Positions 16,193-18,739 of a stretch of 18,739 nt of DNA are shown piece by piece (positions within the stretch are counted from its first letter, which is position 1; every line of letters starts with the position of its first letter). The translations under genes and the position numbers were made by a program. Source of the DNA: Perlabentimonas sp034006965 (GTDB taxonomy: Bacteria > Bacteroidota > Bacteroidia > Bacteroidales > Tenuifilaceae); NCBI GenBank assembly GCA_034006965.1, contig JAVERU010000056.1, positions 1 to 18,739 of the forward strand, in the 5' to 3' direction. The notes under the pieces were generated by a model. The model saw only the letters and a list, made by a program, of their open reading frames with translations. It was not told the origin of the DNA and did no database searches.

Positions 16193-16200
16193 TACTTTTG
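16193..16200 (+). promoter_or_regulatory. -7 promoter element of the EamA transporter gene
   Basis: An exact TACTTTTG (TAnnTTTG) lies 39 bases before the ATG at 16239. No clear -33 TTTG is seen upstream. Its position argues that the GTG at 16170, which also opens this frame, is not the start. The rest of the 16073-16238 gap between the divergent genes shows nothing further that I can support. Confidence 0.5.
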
Positions 16201-16238
16201 CCAGTCTAAAATTTGGACAAATTCATTTCATCACTTCA

Positions 16239-17150
16239 ATGACAAAAAAGCTAATATCAGTATACCTGAGCGCCTTCTTCGCCATGGTTTTCTGGGCACT
16301 ATCATTCATTTGGTACAAAGAGGTTTTGGTGCTATACAAACCCGTTTCGCTGGTAATTATGCGGCTTATCATATCAAGCATACTACTTTTTATTGTTACT
16401 GCATCAATAGGCAAGCTCGATAGGATTAGAAAGAAGGATATTAAAACCTTTGTGCTGCTCAGCTTCTTGTCCCCATTTCTATACTTTCTGGGCGAGAGCT
16501 ATGGGGTTAGCCTAACCCCATCAACCCTGGCGGCTGTTGTGATAGCCACCATTCCTCTATTTAGCCCTATTGGAGCCTACTACTACCTGAAGGAACGTAT
16601 AACCATGATGAACTTTCTGGGGATAGTTGTCTCCATAGTTGGCGTTGCCATGGTGATTTTCCATGAAGGATTCGACTTGTCTGGAGTCAATCCAATAGGT
16701 ATTGGTTTCCTTGCGCTGGCCGTAATTTCTGCATTGGGCTATGCTCTTATCGTCAAAAAGCTAACCGACCGCTACAACTCATTCTCCATTGTAGCTTACC
16801 AAAACCTTTTGGGTATCGTTTTCTTTTTACCCCTCTTCTTCATCCTCGATTACAAAGAGTTTATTCAGGTTACCCCAACCTGGGATGTAATAATTCCTCT
16901 GCTAAATCTGGGGATATTTGCTTCAAGCTTTGCATTTATCTTTTTCACCTACGCCATTAAGCACCTGGGGATAACTAAGGCCAACATATTTACCAACGCC
17001 ATCCCTGCGCTAACGGCTATTTTTGCTTTCTTTCTACTTGGTGAGAGCCTTACAGTTCTAAAAATGGCTGGCATATTCGTTGTTATCATGGGGCTGTTCC
17101 TATCGCAGATGAAAAAGGGGATGTTCAAAAGAGCAATCTCCCCTGGATAG
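16239..17150 (+). CDS. EamA / DMT-superfamily transporter
   Basis: An inner-membrane permease of the drug/metabolite transporter superfamily, formed of two EamA repeats of five helices. From the ATG at 16239 the protein is 303 residues (MTKKLISVYLSAFFAMVFWA), almost wholly hydrophobic with short basic loops. The first repeat ends with the YLKERITMMNFLGIVVSIVG signature and the second with the matching FLLGESLTVLKMAGIFVVIM segment, which show the internal duplication. No upstream membrane segment is lost by choosing this start. The exported or imported compound is unknown. It is divergent from the M20 gene. Confidence 0.9.
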   Translation: MTKKLISVYLSAFFAMVFWALSFIWYKEVLVLYKPVSLVIMRLIISSILLFIVTASIGKLDRIRKKDIKTFVLLSFLSPFLYFLGESYGVSLTPSTLAAVVIATIPLFSPIGAYYYLKERITMMNFLGIVVSIVGVAMVIFHEGFDLSGVNPIGIGFLALAVISALGYALIVKKLTDRYNSFSIVAYQNLLGIVFFLPLFFILDYKEFIQVTPTWDVIIPLLNLGIFASSFAFIFFTYAIKHLGITKANIFTNAIPALTAIFAFFLLGESLTVLKMAGIFVVIMGLFLSQMKKGMFKRAISPG

Positions 17151-17174
17151 CACGCAGTTTGTATCGCCCGATAG

Positions 17175-17641
17175 GATAAAGGAGAGCTCTCCTCATCGAA
17201 GAAGCTGGAGAACAAGCTACTTTTTAAACGATTGAAGAAGTTACCTTCCGACAGGATTGATTCACTTTTCAATACGGCGCATCACGAGGCATTCGAGCAA
17301 TTCGATTCCCTTACATGTGCCAACTGCTGCAACCATAAGCTCAATTATCAGCTACCGTGATGTAGATCGACTGGCCAAGGGATTGGACATAAAACCATCG
17401 CCTGTGGTGGAGAGGTATTTAACCATCGACTCTGACGGCGACTACGTTTTCACCAGCGCACCCTATCCGTTTTTGCAAACCGACAATTACTGCGAGGTAT
17501 ACGAAACCAGACCCAAAGCGTGCAGAGAATACCCCCATACCGACAGGCGAAAAATGCATGAGATTTTGAATATCACCCTAAAAATATTGAGGTTTGCCCA
17601 GGGGTATTGAATGTGATTGAGCAGCTAAAAAAAGCAAGTGA
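17175..17641 (+). pseudogene. YkgJ-type cysteine-cluster protein gene, frame broken at least twice
   Basis: Remains of a small YkgJ-family (CxxCxxxCC-type) zinc or iron binding protein of unknown role. One frame encodes LPSDRIDSLFNTAHHEAFEQ and TCANCC (17313-17330). The next frame carries on with SYRDVDRLAK, DNYCEVYE and RPKACREYPHTDRRK, and a third frame gives IEVCPGVLNVIEQLKK. The first shift lies at about 17331-17340. The second is in the A run at 17580-17584, where one extra A would restore the frame as LTLKNIEVCPG. One of the family's cysteines sits in this third segment, so it is lost when read as given. No ATG start is visible before 17217, so the N-terminus may be damaged too. One more A in the run at 17627-17633 would bring a TGA at 17639-17641. 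Decay or homopolymer errors are both possible. Confidence 0.75.
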
Positions 17642-17645
17642 AAAG

Positions 17646-18533
17646 CTAGGGCACGTATACCTTGAGGCCAAGAGGTTTAATGTTGAACTCAACTGTACTC
17701 CCAGCTACCAAGGGGATACCATCTACATGCAAATAAGCATATTCGTCCTCCCTTTCAATAGCCAAGTGTCTAACCCTAAACATCTCTACATACCTACTTT
17801 TGCCAATTGTTCCGTTGAAGAGTTTTATCCCAACGCTAGGGGCAAAAAACTTAGGAAAGGGCGACACCACCGTTACATCTAGCAGCCCATCGGTTAAATC
17901 GGCATCGGGGGCAATATATGCATGATGGCCAAACTGCGAAGCGTTGGCTATGGATATCGAGAAAGCTTCCTTGTGAAGGGTGTGCCCATTATCATATATG
18001 CGAAAAAGTTTGGCTTTGGCTTTTGAAAACTCAGAGAGTGATGCGATGGCATAGCTCCAAAAGTTTCGCTTGGCAAGCTTGCTGAATCTCAACGCCACAT
18101 CGGCATCGAACCCTAGGCCTGCATTGCAAAAGAATGGAGTATCATTGGCAAGGCCATAGTCAATCATTGCTATTTTTTGCCTATGCACAATTCTTACAGC
18201 CTTAGCAATATCGGAGGGGATACGTAAATGCCTTGCCAGACCATTACCCGAACCCACCGGCACAATTCCCAACGACGCCTCGGTATTCGCCAAGTGGGTG
18301 GCAACCTGGCTCACAGCTGCATTCCCCCCCACGGCAAACACTTTATTGTAACCATTGCCTATGAATTCTTTAACCACCCTTTGCAGCTCAGCATCCTCAT
18401 CCACCACCGATACAAGGGCAACATAACGACTGTTGTGTAACGATTTAGATACCTTATCCGTTAGCCTATGAATATTGCCAATACCCGCAAAGGGCCTAAT
18501 GACAAAAAGAATGGGTTCGCGCTCTTTAACCAC
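17646..18533 (-). CDS. Diacylglycerol-kinase-like protein with substituted catalytic motifs (probable pseudoenzyme)
   Basis: A 295-residue member of the DAGK_cat/YegS family, with the fold kept along its full length: PVGSGNGLARH (92-102), NAGLGFDADV (137-146) and a TDGLLDVTVV segment (214-223). The catalytic signatures are altered. The family GGDGTxNE reads GGNAAVSQ (69-76), changing Asp, Gly, Thr, Asn and Glu; the DGE motif with the proposed general base reads DGI (271-273); and the NP of the first loop reads RP (13-14). The intact paralogue at 1991-2968 keeps all three. The frame is uninterrupted and motifs outside the active site remain conserved, which speaks against a decaying gene. The start is GTG 18533, since no ATG is available. 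An inactive regulatory or lipid-binding role is inferred. Confidence 0.85.
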   Translation of the reverse strand: MVKEREPILFVIRPFAGIGNIHRLTDKVSKSLHNSRYVALVSVVDEDAELQRVVKEFIGNGYNKVFAVGGNAAVSQVATHLANTEASLGIVPVGSGNGLARHLRIPSDIAKAVRIVHRQKIAMIDYGLANDTPFFCNAGLGFDADVALRFSKLAKRNFWSYAIASLSEFSKAKAKLFRIYDNGHTLHKEAFSISIANASQFGHHAYIAPDADLTDGLLDVTVVSPFPKFFAPSVGIKLFNGTIGKSRYVEMFRVRHLAIEREDEYAYLHVDGIPLVAGSTVEFNIKPLGLKVYVP

Positions 18534-18564
18534 AATAAATTTTTCGTATTTCTTAAAAGTTTGG

Positions 18565-18572
18565 CAAAGGTA
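18565..18572 (-). promoter_or_regulatory. -7 promoter element of the kinase-like gene
   Basis: On the minus strand an exact TACCTTTG (TAnnTTTG) lies 31 bases before the GTG start at 18533. The -33 region is weak (TGTGG about 20 bases upstream). A dedicated promoter suggests the altered kinase-like gene is expressed. Confidence 0.45.
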
Positions 18573-18650
18573 GCTTATCCAGTTGATATTCCACAGTTAA
18601 ATCGTTGTAACGCCAGGGCAACCGCATTTAAAAACTGAGTAGTTTCTCCC

Positions 18651-18658
18651 TATATTTG
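18651..18658 (+). promoter_or_regulatory. -7 promoter-like element at the right edge
   Basis: An exact TATATTTG (TAnnTTTG) in the divergent gap next to a possible exported-protein start. A TTTA lies 20 bases upstream (18627-18630). If used, transcription would start near 18665. Confidence 0.35.
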
Positions 18659-18739
18659 CAATCAAGAGCAGCACTCAAGCGTTTATTGTTCTTACTCCTT
18701 TTGGGCGTTTTGTCATTGAGCAGCAAGGTCATGGCTGTC
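18656..18739 (+). CDS. Start of a probable exported protein, cut by the window edge
   Basis: One frame reads LKRLLFLLLLGVLSLSSKVMA-V: two basic residues, a leucine-rich hydrophobic core and a small-residue cleavage-type end, which is a convincing signal peptide. The frame opens at a TTG (18656-18658), which overlaps the -7 element TATATTTG, so either that promoter is not used for this gene or the true start differs. No ATG lies before the hydrophobic core. Nothing can be said of the mature protein. Confidence 0.4.
   Translation, partial: MQSRAALKRLLFLLLLGVLSLSSKVMAV

Noticed and set aside
17607..17882. A 91-residue plus-strand frame running into the kinase-like gene
   Set aside because: Only its first about 10 residues match the YkgJ tail; the rest is antisense to the kinase-like gene. 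Most likely the true stop is lost to another indel near 17627-17633.
1..18739. Mobile elements, CRISPR arrays, tRNA or rRNA genes
   Set aside because: No transposase, integrase or terminal repeats, no regularly spaced direct repeats and no tRNA-like or rRNA-like segment were seen on either strand.

Overview
The window reads as a chromosomal segment of a Bacteroidota bacterium, most likely in or near the Bacteroidales. Three things support this: the parA-parB-DUF5683-mltD gene order, an hpt-adk-obgE cluster with a short-LID adenylate kinase, and several gene starts preceded by the Bacteroidota -7 promoter element TAnnTTTG. Base composition and codon use look even throughout. I see no insertion sequence, phage gene, CRISPR array, tRNA or rRNA, and no gene-free stretch longer than 300 bases. 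I cannot name the genus.

Layout. (1) 1-1980: the 3' part of priA, convergent with an intact diacylglycerol-kinase-family lipid kinase (1991-2968, minus). (2) 2969-3210: a divergent control region with a perfect 9-bp hairpin, two TAnnTTTG elements and a small palindrome. (3) 3211-7388: parA, parB, a DUF5683 protein with two copies of its core, and a LysM lytic transglycosylase (MltD type); this links chromosome segregation to envelope maintenance. (4) 7480-11901: two related, membrane-anchored SGNH proteins and an MBOAT acyltransferase, probably a glycan O-acylation module. (5) 11916-14721, minus: hpt, adk, obgE and a PAP2 phosphatase whose frame is broken by one base. (6) 14945-17150: an M20 amidohydrolase divergent from an EamA-type transporter. 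(7) 17175-17641: remains of a YkgJ-type cysteine-cluster gene broken by at least two frameshifts. (8) 17646-18533, minus: a second lipid-kinase paralogue in which every recognisable catalytic signature has been replaced. (9) The last 80 bases probably begin an exported protein.

How the genes may work together. MltD cleaves peptidoglycan, and O-acetylation of muramic acid blocks lytic transglycosylases, so an MBOAT/SGNH acylation cassette just downstream of mltD could regulate wall turnover. The acylated glycan cannot be read from sequence, and another cell-surface polysaccharide is equally possible. The most striking single observation is the second lipid kinase: GGDGT-V-NE has become GGNAA-V-SQ and DGE has become DGI, while the fold is preserved. 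That points to a pseudoenzyme next to a normal paralogue in the same window. The frameshifts in the PAP2 and YkgJ genes may be real decay or sequencing error; the sequence alone cannot decide.
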